Positions 41,957-50,001 of a stretch of DNA of 64,000 bases are shown here, one piece after another; within the stretch, counting starts at the first letter, position 1, and every line of letters begins with the position of its first letter. The stretch is from positions 124,001-188,000 of the forward strand of contig NZ_FOMH01000001.1 of NCBI RefSeq assembly GCF_900112575.1, given 5' to 3'. The position numbers and the translations under genes are program-made. The DNA comes from Flavobacterium phragmitis. Lineage in GTDB: Bacteria > Bacteroidota > Bacteroidia > Flavobacteriales > Flavobacteriaceae. The notes below the pieces were generated by a model. The model saw only the letters and a program-made list of their open reading frames with translations, was not told where the DNA came from and did not search any database.

Positions 41957-42076
41957 ATGACAAAATTTGAAAAAAACGAAATGATTAGGAAAAAAAGTGT
42001 TTCCAGATTACTCTGGTTTTCCTTTGGTTTTTTATGCGCTTTTGTAATAATGTGCTTTTTAAAATCCAGATTATAA
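41957..42076 (+). CDS. 39-residue membrane microprotein 2
   Basis: Starts MTKFEKNEMIRKKSVSRLLW, followed by FSFGFLCAFVIMCFLKSRL. It is a paralog of the product at 40697, equal in length and gap-free on alignment. It lies 176 bp after the DUF4349 gene with its own palindromic promoter and a terminator directly after it. Confidence 0.75.
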   Translation: MTKFEKNEMIRKKSVSRLLWFSFGFLCAFVIMCFLKSRL

Positions 42077-42119
42077 ATGAATGTAAAACTGTTACGATTT
42101 ATAACTTAACTTTAAATCC

Positions 42120-42149
42120 AAAACGGTTCTAGTTTAATAGAGCCGTTTT
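42120..42149. terminator. Bidirectional intrinsic terminator
   Basis: AAAACGGTTCTA (42120-42131) and TAGAGCCGTTTT (42138-42149) pair with one G-T. It lies between microprotein 2 and the convergent HD hydrolase gene. Confidence 0.82.
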
Positions 42150-42176
42150 GTGTTTAAATGATCTGTTATTCAAAAT

Positions 42177-42830
42177 TTATTTCAATCCTTCCCATTCTGC
42201 ATAAAACTGCGCCAGAAAAGATTCCATAAAACGATGTCTTTCTGCAGCGATTTCTTTGCCTTTTTTGGTATTCATTTTATCTTTTAAGAGTAAAAGCTTT
42301 TCGTAGAAATGATTTATGGTTGGAGCATTGTTCTTTTTATACTCCTCTTTTGTCATATTTGTTATGGGTTCAATTTCCGGATTGTATAAAGCGCGGTTCT
42401 TAAATCCGCCGTAATTGAAAGCTCTTGCTACACCAATAGCACCAATAGCATCCAGACGATCGGCATCCTGCACAATATCCAATTCGACAGAAGAGAACTT
42501 TCTTTCGAAATTTCCGCCTTTATAAGAGATATTTTCAATGATATTGATAACATGAGCAATTATCCCCTCAGAAACATTTTCTGCTTCTAAAAACGCTCTT
42601 GCTGTTTTTGGACCAATAGTTTCGTCTCCGTTATGAAATTTGCTATCGGCAATATCGTGTAATAAAGCTCCTAATTGAACCACTGTAAGATCACATGCTG
42701 TATCTTTTGCTATCAGAAGAGCGTTTTTGTAAACACGTTCAATATGAAACCAATCATGACCGCCTTCGGCATCGTTTAATTTTTCTTTTACAAAAGCAAT
42801 AGTTTTAATAATCAATTCTGAAGTACTCAT
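42177..42830 (-). CDS. HD-domain phosphohydrolase
   Basis: 217 residues from ATG at 42830 (MSTSELIIKTI). The longer frame to 42890 would run through a hairpin and is not used here. Metal-binding HD motifs are GGHDWFHIERV and LLHDIADSKFH, with the later VQDADRLDAIGAIGVARAF. This is the YedJ-like bacterial HD hydrolase family of unknown nucleotide or phosphate substrate. A palindrome matching the zinc-type operator of the 3.7-kb region lies 80 bp upstream. Confidence 0.9.
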   Translation of the reverse strand: MSTSELIIKTIAFVKEKLNDAEGGHDWFHIERVYKNALLIAKDTACDLTVVQLGALLHDIADSKFHNGDETIGPKTARAFLEAENVSEGIIAHVINIIENISYKGGNFERKFSSVELDIVQDADRLDAIGAIGVARAFNYGGFKNRALYNPEIEPITNMTKEEYKKNNAPTINHFYEKLLLLKDKMNTKKGKEIAAERHRFMESFLAQFYAEWEGLK

Positions 42831-42857
42831 ACAGAAGTTTTTACAGTTTAAAAAAAA

Positions 42858-42895
42858 GTTGATTGTCAAAGATTTTAAATCCTTCAACAATCAAC
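42858..42895 (-). terminator. Hairpin with T tract between the desaturase and HD genes
   Basis: GTTGATTGT and ACAATCAAC (arms 42887-42895 and 42858-42866 on the minus strand) enclose a smaller stem and are followed by eight T residues. It fits a terminator of the upstream desaturase gene, but it also lies inside the HD gene leader, where it could act as an attenuator. Confidence 0.7.
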
Positions 42896-42922
42896 AAACA
42901 TATTCTAAAGCAACAATGTTGC
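42895..42922 (-). promoter_or_regulatory. Promoter -7 element and Zur-like operator of the HD gene
   Basis: GCAACAATGTTGC (42910-42922) is the reverse complement of the 13-bp palindrome at 3735-3747. On the minus strand a TATGTTTG element (42902-42895) follows 7 nt later, so the dyad would sit between -33 and -7. No good -33 TTG is seen. Confidence 0.55.
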
Positions 42923-42974
42923 GTTTTAAGTTCCAAGTTCTAAAATCCCAAATTTCAATCTAAAATCTAAAATT

Positions 42975-43970
42975 TTAAAGTCTAGCTGGTTCTACCCATT
43001 TAAAGATGTGCGATTCTTTTGGAATTACAATTCTTTCAGAAATTTTAGCCATTCTTGCAGGTAATTTCATTAGGTAATCACGTGCTTTTTCAGCTTCATC
43101 TGTCAAATTAGAAATTTTATCAATTTCCCATTTGTTGATTAATTTCTGCATGATTTCAACGTAATCCGTTGCCGTATACACACCAATTCTTTGTGCAGAA
43201 TCTGAAAACTGTTCAAATGCACTACTAATCTTTTGACCAGATTCTCTCAAAAAGTGAGCTGGCATAACGATTTTCTGCTTCATCATGTATTGAAAAGCCA
43301 GCATCATTTCGCTTGGGTCAACCTGGAAAATTCTAGTTACAAATTCGCTGTATGCATGATGGTGACGCATTTCGTCTCCAGCAATCATTTTACACATTTT
43401 AGACAATTTGTTATCGCCAAATTTCTTAGCTATCTGCGCTACTCTATTGTGCGAAACATAAGTTGCTAACTCCTGAAAACTAGTGTACACAAAGTTTTTG
43501 TATGGATCGGTTCCAGTTCCAATATCAAAACCGTCGTTGATTAAATGCTGTGTTGTCATTTCGATTTCACGCATATTCACACGACCAGATAAATACAAGT
43601 ATTTATTCAAAAGATCTCCGTGGCGGTTTTCTTCTCCAGTCCATTGTTTTACCCACTTAGCCCAGCCGTTTCCTTGACTTCCTTCTTGCTGATCTATTCC
43701 TTCTACATCCATCAACCATGACTCATATGTCGGTAATGCTTCCTCAGTGATAGTATCACCAACAAGCGTAACCCAGAAATCGTATGGTAATTCTTTAGCA
43801 ATTTCGCGTAATTCTTTTACCTCTTCAAAGAAGTTTTCTCCTTGAGAATTTGGTAAGAAATCCGACGGTTGCCAAATTTTTTCCACCGGGATTAAATACT
43901 GTTCAACGAAGCTATCCACGTTTTTTTCCAAAAACTGCATTACTTCTAATCTAATGTTTTTTATAGACAT
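42975..43970 (-). CDS. Acyl-ACP desaturase (ferritin-like diiron)
   Basis: 331 residues. Two diiron motifs of the stearoyl-ACP desaturase family are present, EENRHGDLLNKYLY and DEMRHHHAYSEF. The soluble all-helical fold has no membrane segments, unlike membrane fatty-acid desaturases. It introduces a double bond in acyl-ACP using O2 and reduced ferredoxin. The plsC gene for phospholipid synthesis lies directly upstream on the same strand, so both may serve membrane lipid composition. Confidence 0.93.
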   Translation of the reverse strand: MSIKNIRLEVMQFLEKNVDSFVEQYLIPVEKIWQPSDFLPNSQGENFFEEVKELREIAKELPYDFWVTLVGDTITEEALPTYESWLMDVEGIDQQEGSQGNGWAKWVKQWTGEENRHGDLLNKYLYLSGRVNMREIEMTTQHLINDGFDIGTGTDPYKNFVYTSFQELATYVSHNRVAQIAKKFGDNKLSKMCKMIAGDEMRHHHAYSEFVTRIFQVDPSEMMLAFQYMMKQKIVMPAHFLRESGQKISSAFEQFSDSAQRIGVYTATDYVEIMQKLINKWEIDKISNLTDEAEKARDYLMKLPARMAKISERIVIPKESHIFKWVEPARL

Positions 43971-44014
43971 TACTTATTTAAAATTTGGGTTTAGATTTTA
44001 GCTCGGACTAAATC

Positions 44015-44761
44015 TTAAACCTGTTTATACTCATTTATTCCTTCTTTAACTGCCTTTTCAGTAATTTCCATTAATTCTTCAAACTTATAGTCTTTTACAG
44101 CCAACGCCGGATGCGCTGTAAATGTCAAATGGTTTCCTAAACCAACCGGAAACATTCCGTATTTAACTATCTTCCAAGAATTATTAATACTCACTGGTAC
44201 AACATATGCAGACGGTGCATATTTGCATAAAATTTTTAAACCGCTTTGAGCGAATTCTTTTGGTTTACCCGTTTTGCTTCTTGTTCCTTCTGGAAAAATA
44301 ACGGCAGATCTTGTGTTTTTTTCGATATATTCAGACAAGCCTTTGATAACTGGTATCGCTTGTTTAGGGTCTTTACGGTCAATTAGGACAGATCCTCCAT
44401 GTTTCAGATTATAAGAAACACTTGGAATGCCACTTCCTAATTCCTTCTTACTTACAAATTTACAATGAAAACGTCTAAAGTACCAAATCATTGCCACGAT
44501 ATCGTACATACTTTGGTGATTTGCCACAAAAATAATCGGAGCGCCTTTCGGAATTGTCTCTACACCTGTCACTGTATATCTTGTCCCTACCAAATTTGTA
44601 CATTTTAGAAGACAGAAATTCAGATAATCTACACTTTTCTTGTGTGCCTGATATCCGAATAAATTTAAGCAAATCCACTGAATTGGGTGAAAAACAACCA
44701 AACATAAACCAAATAATAAATAATAAATTACCGATATTGGATAAGAAATAATTTTTTCCAT
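44015..44761 (-). CDS. plsC: 1-acyl-sn-glycerol-3-phosphate acyltransferase
   Basis: 248 residues with an N-terminal membrane helix (about 7-30). Acyltransferase motif I is NHQSMYD and motif III is FPEGTRS. It adds the second acyl chain to lysophosphatidic acid at the inner membrane. It is 44 bp upstream of the acyl-ACP desaturase and probably co-transcribed. Confidence 0.93.
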   Translation of the reverse strand: MEKIISYPISVIYYLLFGLCLVVFHPIQWICLNLFGYQAHKKSVDYLNFCLLKCTNLVGTRYTVTGVETIPKGAPIIFVANHQSMYDIVAMIWYFRRFHCKFVSKKELGSGIPSVSYNLKHGGSVLIDRKDPKQAIPVIKGLSEYIEKNTRSAVIFPEGTRSKTGKPKEFAQSGLKILCKYAPSAYVVPVSINNSWKIVKYGMFPVGLGNHLTFTAHPALAVKDYKFEELMEITEKAVKEGINEYKQV

Positions 44762-44847
44762 GCTTCAAAAATTAATGCGCAAAAGTAGTAAATATATTTT
44801 TAGACTTATTAAAATTGAAAACAATAACCGATTTTCTGGTTTAATTG

Positions 44848-44855
44848 TACCTTTG
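44848..44855 (+). promoter_or_regulatory. Putative -7 element of rnpA
   Basis: TACCTTTG lies 31 nt before the rnpA ATG. No rpmH gene precedes it, so rnpA needs a promoter here. The -33 is unclear. Confidence 0.5.
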
Positions 44856-44886
44856 TCACAGAATTTGCAAATCTTTTCTGAATTAA

Positions 44887-45291
44887 ATGAACTTCAAATA
44901 CCCTAAAAACGAGCGTTTAAAAAGCAAAACCACCATTGGATTACTGTTTTCTGAAGGAAAATCGGTGTCCAAATATCCGCTTCGTTTGGTTTACCGTCAA
45001 GCGGAAGAAAATTCAGAAGAACAGACTAAAATTGGTGTTTCGGTTTCTAAGAAATATTTTAAGAAAGCCGTTGACCGCAATTACTTCAAAAGAGTGCTGA
45101 GAGAAACCTATCGTTTGAACAAACATTTACTTTTGGATAATCTGGATCAGTCCTATTCGATTATGCTTTTTTATCAAACCAAAGACCGTTTGTCTTACGA
45201 GGAAATCAATACCAAAACGATTCAGTTATTTGAGAAGTTTACTGCTCAAATAAACAAAACACCGGATTCTGAACAGAAAACCGAATTGTAA
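44887..45291 (+). CDS. rnpA: Ribonuclease P protein component
   Basis: 134 residues. The RNR signature is KKAVDRNYFKRVLRETYRLN, and KSKTTIGLLFSEGKSVSKYPLRLVY is the typical opening. It binds RNase P RNA to trim tRNA 5' ends. Usually it sits after rpmH; here it precedes a DUF4349 lipoprotein and an S41 protease, an order plausible for Flavobacteria. Confidence 0.95.
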   Translation: MNFKYPKNERLKSKTTIGLLFSEGKSVSKYPLRLVYRQAEENSEEQTKIGVSVSKKYFKKAVDRNYFKRVLRETYRLNKHLLLDNLDQSYSIMLFYQTKDRLSYEEINTKTIQLFEKFTAQINKTPDSEQKTEL

Positions 45292-45361
45292 ATCCCAAAA
45301 CGTAAGATTAATAAGCAACTTAGACAAAAAAATCGTAGTTTTAGCTCTAAATTGAAATTTT

Positions 45362-46198
45362 ATGCGTCAACTTTTCTTTTTATTGGTTTTGGTTTTGATT
45401 CTTTCTGGCTGTAGTAAATCTGAAGCTGAGAGTAATGATGTTGCAGTAAGCGCCGTTATGGTTCCGCCACCGCCACCTGCTGGAGCGAGTGAGTCTAATA
45501 GAAAAGATCAAGATTTAAATGAATCATCAAAAACTAAGATTCCGCAGAAAATAATCAAACAGGGATCACTTCGATTTGAAACTGATAATTTAGAAAATTC
45601 GTTCAGTCAAATTCAAAAAGCTGTTGCAAATAACAGAGCACGAATTATAAACGATTCTGAAGGAAAAGATTTTGCTACTCTTTTTAGAAATCTTACTATA
45701 AAAGTACCAAGTCAGAATTTTGACCGTTTTATAAATGATGTCTCTAAAGGTGTTTCGTATTTTGAAGTTAAAAATATCTCTGCACAAGATGTAACAGAAG
45801 AATATATCGATCTGACTTCAAGATTGAAAACCAAGAAAAAATTAGAAGAGCGTTATCTTGAAATTTTAAAGAAAGCCAATAAAGTCAGTGAGATTTTAGA
45901 AATTGAAGAACAAATTTCAACTATCCGCGAAGAAATCGAAGCCAAAGAAGGTCAGCTGAAATATTTAGAAAGCAGAGTTTCTGAAAGTACCATCACTATT
46001 GAGTTTTATAAAACAATACCTGAAAAAGAGGGCGTTAAAATATCTTACGGTTCCAAACTTTGGAGTGCAATTGAATCCGGATTCTATACTCTATCCGATT
46101 TATTGCTTTCATTATTAAGTGCCTGGCCTTTTGTAATTTTGTTTGTTGTATTTGCCTATTTTATTAGAAAAAGATTAAAAAGAAGAAAAAAAGAATAA
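45362..46198 (+). CDS. DUF4349-domain lipoprotein, copy 2
   Basis: 278 residues. Lipobox LSGC (Cys17), a Pro-rich tether (VPPPPPAGAS), the DUF4349 core with long coiled coil (about 60-220, EEYIDLTSRLKTKKKLEERY), and a C-terminal helix with a very basic tail RKRLKRRKKE. The protein may bridge two membranes or sit as lipoprotein with membrane hairpin. It is 2 bp upstream of the S41 protease, and probably its substrate or partner. Confidence 0.85.
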   Translation: MRQLFFLLVLVLILSGCSKSEAESNDVAVSAVMVPPPPPAGASESNRKDQDLNESSKTKIPQKIIKQGSLRFETDNLENSFSQIQKAVANNRARIINDSEGKDFATLFRNLTIKVPSQNFDRFINDVSKGVSYFEVKNISAQDVTEEYIDLTSRLKTKKKLEERYLEILKKANKVSEILEIEEQISTIREEIEAKEGQLKYLESRVSESTITIEFYKTIPEKEGVKISYGSKLWSAIESGFYTLSDLLLSLLSAWPFVILFVVFAYFIRKRLKRRKKE

Positions 46199-46200
46199 TC

Positions 46201-47838
46201 ATGTATCCGTATTTCAAAAAGAAATTTATTATACCAGTCGCTACGGCGGGAATGTTATTTGTTGGAACCAGTTTTAAAGAAGATTTTTTTGAGATTGCCA
46301 AACAGATTGAGATTTTTACGACCCTATTCAAAGCCGTAAATACCAATTATGTTGACGAAACCAACCCGGGCGATTTGATGGACAAAGCCATCAAAAGCAT
46401 GCTAGCAAGTTTAGATCCTTATACGGTTTATTTTAACGAGCAGGATGTTGTTAATTTCAAAATCAATAATACGGGAGAATATACTGGAATTGGTGCTTTG
46501 ATTTCTAGAAAAAAAGACCGTTTGGTTGTTCGCGAACCTTATAAAAACTATCCAGCCGATAAAGCCGGACTAAAAGCCGGCGACGAAATCATTCAGATTG
46601 GAGATATTCTAATAGCTGATTTTAAAGATGATGCTTCTTCCTTATTAAAAGGAACAAAAAACACCAAAATCAACATTAAATACCTTCGTCAGGGAAAACC
46701 ATTTACTACTGTTTTGGTTTTGGATGAAGTCGATATTAAATCGGTTCCTTTTTATGGAAAAATTGATGATAAAACGGGATATATTGTTCTAGCACATTTT
46801 AGCAGAAAAGCATCAAGCGAAGTAAAAGAAGCTTTGGAAAAACTGAAAGCTGACGGAGCGAAACAAATCGTTTTGGATTTAAGAGGCAATCCTGGAGGAT
46901 TATTGAATGAAGCCATTGATATCTGTAATTTATTTGTTCCAAAGAATGAAGTGATTGTAACTACTAAATCGAGAATCGAAAAACACAATAACACTTATAA
47001 AACACAAAAAGAACCGGTTGATACTGAAATTCCATTGGCTATTTTAGTAAACGGAAAAAGTGCTTCGGCATCTGAAATCGTTTCGGGAGCTCTGCAGGAT
47101 TTAGATCGTGCAGTAGTTTTGGGAAGTAGAAGTTTCGGAAAAGGTTTGGTGCAACGTTCTGTTGATCTGACTTATGGAACTCAGCTAAAAGTGACTATTT
47201 CTAGATATTACACTCCATCCGGAAGATGTATTCAGGCGCTGGATTATGCGCATAAAGATAAAAACGGTGTAGCACAAAAAACCGATGCTAAAAATTACAA
47301 TGCTTTTAAAACCAGAAAAGGCAGAACCGTTTATGACGGCGGAGGCGTTTTACCGGACATTGAACTGGAAGAAGCTAAAACAAGTGCGATTGCAACAGCT
47401 CTAACTAAAAACGACGGTGTATTTGATTACGCTACATCTTACTATTATAAAAATCCAAATTTGGGCGATAAGATTCCAACTTTGACAGATGCAGATTACG
47501 CCGCTTTCAAACAATACCTAAAAACCAATAAAATTACATTCGATACAGAGACCGAAGTGGCTTTGAAAAATACTTTAGCTGCAGCTAAAAAAGAAAAAAT
47601 TGACGAAACCATTACGGCAGAATATCAGCAATTGTTGACTGCTTTAGAAAAAAGTGAAACTACTTTACTGGATAAAAACCAAAAAGAAATCAAAAACATG
47701 ATTTTGGAGGAACTGATTAAGAGATATCAATATCAGGAAGGTTTGTATCAGTATTATATCAAAAACAATTCAGAAATTAAAAGAGCAGTAAGTGTATTAA
47801 ATAATCAGACCGAATATAAAACGATTTTAAAAATGTAG
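46201..47838 (+). CDS. S41-family C-terminal processing peptidase
   Basis: 545 residues with an N-terminal membrane helix. A PDZ domain (about 85-175, PADKAGLKAGDEIIQIGD) precedes the S41 catalytic part, with the serine in NGKSASASEIVSGAL and the lysine in GSRSFGKGLVQ. Such enzymes trim or degrade periplasmic proteins from the C terminus. A helical C-terminal extension (about 400-545) is longer than in short CtpA types. Part of a rnpA-DUF4349-S41-OmpA run. Confidence 0.94.
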   Translation: MYPYFKKKFIIPVATAGMLFVGTSFKEDFFEIAKQIEIFTTLFKAVNTNYVDETNPGDLMDKAIKSMLASLDPYTVYFNEQDVVNFKINNTGEYTGIGALISRKKDRLVVREPYKNYPADKAGLKAGDEIIQIGDILIADFKDDASSLLKGTKNTKINIKYLRQGKPFTTVLVLDEVDIKSVPFYGKIDDKTGYIVLAHFSRKASSEVKEALEKLKADGAKQIVLDLRGNPGGLLNEAIDICNLFVPKNEVIVTTKSRIEKHNNTYKTQKEPVDTEIPLAILVNGKSASASEIVSGALQDLDRAVVLGSRSFGKGLVQRSVDLTYGTQLKVTISRYYTPSGRCIQALDYAHKDKNGVAQKTDAKNYNAFKTRKGRTVYDGGGVLPDIELEEAKTSAIATALTKNDGVFDYATSYYYKNPNLGDKIPTLTDADYAAFKQYLKTNKITFDTETEVALKNTLAAAKKEKIDETITAEYQQLLTALEKSETTLLDKNQKEIKNMILEELIKRYQYQEGLYQYYIKNNSEIKRAVSVLNNQTEYKTILKM

Positions 47839-47841
47839 TGA

Positions 47842-48645
47842 ATGAAGCTATCCCTAGCCATACTTCTTCTTTCATTTTATACAGTATCGGCGCAGCAAAA
47901 ACCTGTTGAAACTATCTATTTTGAATTTGACAGATATGATTTGACAGACAAGCAAAAAACGGTTGTTTCGAGCTTTATAAAAAACATAGACACCTCTACG
48001 GTTGAGTCTATACAGATTTATGGGTATTGCGATGACAGAGGGACAGATTCATACAATTTTAAATTATCTAATAAACGTGCGGTTACGATTCAGAATCTCT
48101 TGGTTCGGTATGGTTTCAAAAAGAATAAAATTGTTATTCTGGAAGGAAGAGGCCGTATTGTTGTAAAGGCAGACACTGTAAAAAATCTTCAGGAAACCCG
48201 CCTGCAAAATCGGCGGGTTGATTTAATTGTCATTAAAAAAAATAGTCTGGGCAAAGGAGTTCATTCTTCTTTTAAAGACAAACTAAAAGTAGGCGACCGA
48301 GTTTATCTCGAAGCCATTCTCTTCAATATCGGTAGCGCCAAACTAACCGATTCTGCAAAAAAAGAACTGAACAAAGTTGCATTAACTCTTTTAAGCCACC
48401 AAAACATTAAGTTTGAAATACGCGGTCATGTCTGTTGCACGCCCGAAATTTATAGCGATGGCATAGATCGCGATACCAAAGAAAGAAGACTTTCATGGAA
48501 TCGTGCCAAAACTGTTTTTCATTATTTAATCTCGAAAAAAATCTCGAAAAGCCGTATGACATATATTGGCTGTGGTAATAAATTTCCACTTGGAAAAGGC
48601 GATAAATACGATCGGCGGGTGGAGTTTTTAATTACACAACTTTAG
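47842..48645 (+). CDS. Secreted protein with two OmpA-like peptidoglycan-binding domains
   Basis: 267 residues. A signal peptide ends SAQ, then domain 1 (about 20-130) has the OmpA pattern IYFEFDRYDLTDKQK...YGYCDDRGTDSYNFKLSNKRA. Domain 2 (about 150-267) repeats it in degenerate form with FNIGSAKLTDSAKKEL and RRVEFLITQL. No beta-barrel precedes either domain. It would tether to peptidoglycan through two sites. It starts 3 bp after the protease stop. Confidence 0.85.
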   Translation: MKLSLAILLLSFYTVSAQQKPVETIYFEFDRYDLTDKQKTVVSSFIKNIDTSTVESIQIYGYCDDRGTDSYNFKLSNKRAVTIQNLLVRYGFKKNKIVILEGRGRIVVKADTVKNLQETRLQNRRVDLIVIKKNSLGKGVHSSFKDKLKVGDRVYLEAILFNIGSAKLTDSAKKELNKVALTLLSHQNIKFEIRGHVCCTPEIYSDGIDRDTKERRLSWNRAKTVFHYLISKKISKSRMTYIGCGNKFPLGKGDKYDRRVEFLITQL

Positions 48646-48658
48646 TCTTTTTTCTCCC

Positions 48659-48833
48659 TCGAAGGCACTAAGACACAAAGTTCTATTTTTGCCCTTCTTA
48701 TGGAGGAAGAATCACACAATACCGAAGCTTCTCCTTCATGCATCAGGATGAAAAAAAAATGGAGGACAATCTTTAGCGAATTCCAAGTGTTATCCAAACA
48801 AAACTCAAAAACCTTAGTGTCTTAGTGCCTTCG
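48659..48833. repeat. Long stem-loop family E, copy 1
   Basis: The left arm GAAGGCACTAAGACACAAAG (48661-48680) is inverted at 48813-48833 around a 132-nt loop. The same arms recur at 49051-49305. It lies 3' of the OmpA gene and begins the 669-bp gene-free stretch 48646-49314. Confidence 0.82.
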
Positions 48834-49050
48834 TGGCAGAAAAAACGTAAAAAAATTAAAAAGCCACCCAGAGGTTTAGACTGCGCGGCTTTAAAAAAAC
48901 AATGGTTTTGGTAGTTAATTATATAAAAAAATTTGGCTATACTAAAAACATCTACTGTGCCAAAAGTAGCATACAATTTTTTTTAAAGCATCCAACAAAA
49001 GTTATTTGAGTATCAGATTAGGGTATTTTTATTATTACGCCTTTTGTTTT

Positions 49051-49305
49051 TGCCACGAAGGCACTAAGACACAAAGTTTTGTTTCTGTCAATTCCAAGAA
49101 ACGAAGCAGCGCTGCAAAGCATTAAAAGTTACTGTTTGTCATTTCGACCGAAGGGAGACTCGAGCGATAGCGAACTGGCGAAGCAAATCGCACTAGAAAG
49201 TCCGCAAAGTATGGTACGCAATCTTCGTCGAATTCCTAGTGTGATTCTTCGTTCCAGGAGAACAAGAATTGAATTAAAACTTTGTGTCTTAGTGCCTTTG
49301 CGGCA
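49051..49305. repeat. Long stem-loop family E, copy 2, with inserted element
   Basis: Thirty-nt arms at 49051-49080 and 49276-49305 match at 28 of 30 positions. Their 195-nt loop contains a second dispersed-repeat-like segment around GTCATTTCGACCGAAGG (49138-49154) and an inverted CACTAG/CTAGTG pair, so one repeat appears inserted inside another. No gene is supported in the loop. Confidence 0.8.
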
Positions 49306-49314
49306 AAACAAAAC

Positions 49315-49686
49315 TTAATCTTCTAGATTCTTTAATTGAGATTCCAGATTCTCAATATATTTCTTTTGAAGTTCTAGGGTATATTTCGCTTCTTCATACA
49401 AAACCTTATAATCCAGTTGCTGTTTTTCTGCAGAAGTAACTAGTTCTTCTTCCCCTTTAGCAGGTACTTTTAACATTTCTCCTTTTCCTGTTAGGAGCCA
49501 TTCTGGATTTAATTCAGGATATGCATGTAGAATTTTCTCAATAGAAGTACTATTTATTCCTGAATTATTTGAAATAGCTTTTCCAATTTGTCCAATAGAA
49601 AGTCCAGCTGTAACTGTAATCATATTATTATTTATGCCTTTTACAGACATAAATTCAGCAAGCCTTTCCGTCGTTGAAGTATTCAT
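49315..49686 (-). CDS. Phage-repressor-like helix-turn-helix protein
   Basis: 123 residues. The N-terminal HTH (about 5-70) has SIGQIGKAISNNSGINSTSIEKIL and the Bacteroidetes phrase NPEWLLTGKGEML, then a C-terminal coiled coil (about 90-123, LDYKVLYEEAKYTLELQKKY). It lies divergent from the secreted gene at 50002, with an inverted repeat in its own upstream region. Confidence 0.82.
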   Translation of the reverse strand: MNTSTTERLAEFMSVKGINNNMITVTAGLSIGQIGKAISNNSGINSTSIEKILHAYPELNPEWLLTGKGEMLKVPAKGEEELVTSAEKQQLDYKVLYEEAKYTLELQKKYIENLESQLKNLED

Positions 49687-49724
49687 AAACCATTAAATAT
49701 TGAAAAAAAACTACTTCTAATCAC

Positions 49725-49750
49725 AAAATATAGAAATAAATCTATATTTT
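49725..49750. promoter_or_regulatory. Inverted-repeat operator candidate
   Basis: AAAATATAGA (49725-49734) and TCTATATTTT (49741-49750) are perfect 10-bp arms around a 6-nt spacer, 39 bp upstream of the HTH gene start. This is a likely autoregulatory site of that protein. Confidence 0.6.
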
Positions 49751-49920
49751 TGTTTTAGTATAAACAAAGTAAGCAAAGGTATAGTTTTAAAACAATTGAC
49801 ATGCAATAGTTCAAACTTTAACCTGTTTCGATACGCACCTTCAATAATTTCCAACTCCAATTTCTTTCCAAAGAAGTCTTAGATTTCTTTATAAAATCCA
49901 CAATTTACGCAACTTAAACT

Positions 49921-49981
49921 TTTATGCGGCAAAATTCGCATAAAATCGAATGAGAAAAAACTTACAACAGATATAATTTTG
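49921..49981 (+). promoter_or_regulatory. Dyad and -7 element upstream of the 50002 gene
   Basis: TTTATGCG (49921-49928) and CGCATAAA (49937-49944) form perfect 8-bp arms, and TAATTTTG at 49974-49981 is a probable -7 element 20 nt before the ATG. The dyad may be an operator at or above -33. Confidence 0.5.
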
Positions 49982-50001
49982 CGTTTTAATTTTTAAATTT
50001 T

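Noticed and set aside
42957..42975. TCTAAAATCTAAAA repeat as part of a hemB-like tandem
   Set aside because: Only two imperfect units are present after the desaturase gene, not enough to call a slippage tract.
48773..48976. Open frame of 67 codons
   Set aside because: It spans the right arm of the family E repeat, and its end is set by the repeat sequence; no promoter or family.
49079..49318. Open frame of 79 codons between repeats
   Set aside because: It lies wholly within the loop and right arm of the family E repeat; its product is low in hydrophobic pattern and the opposite strand is equally open.
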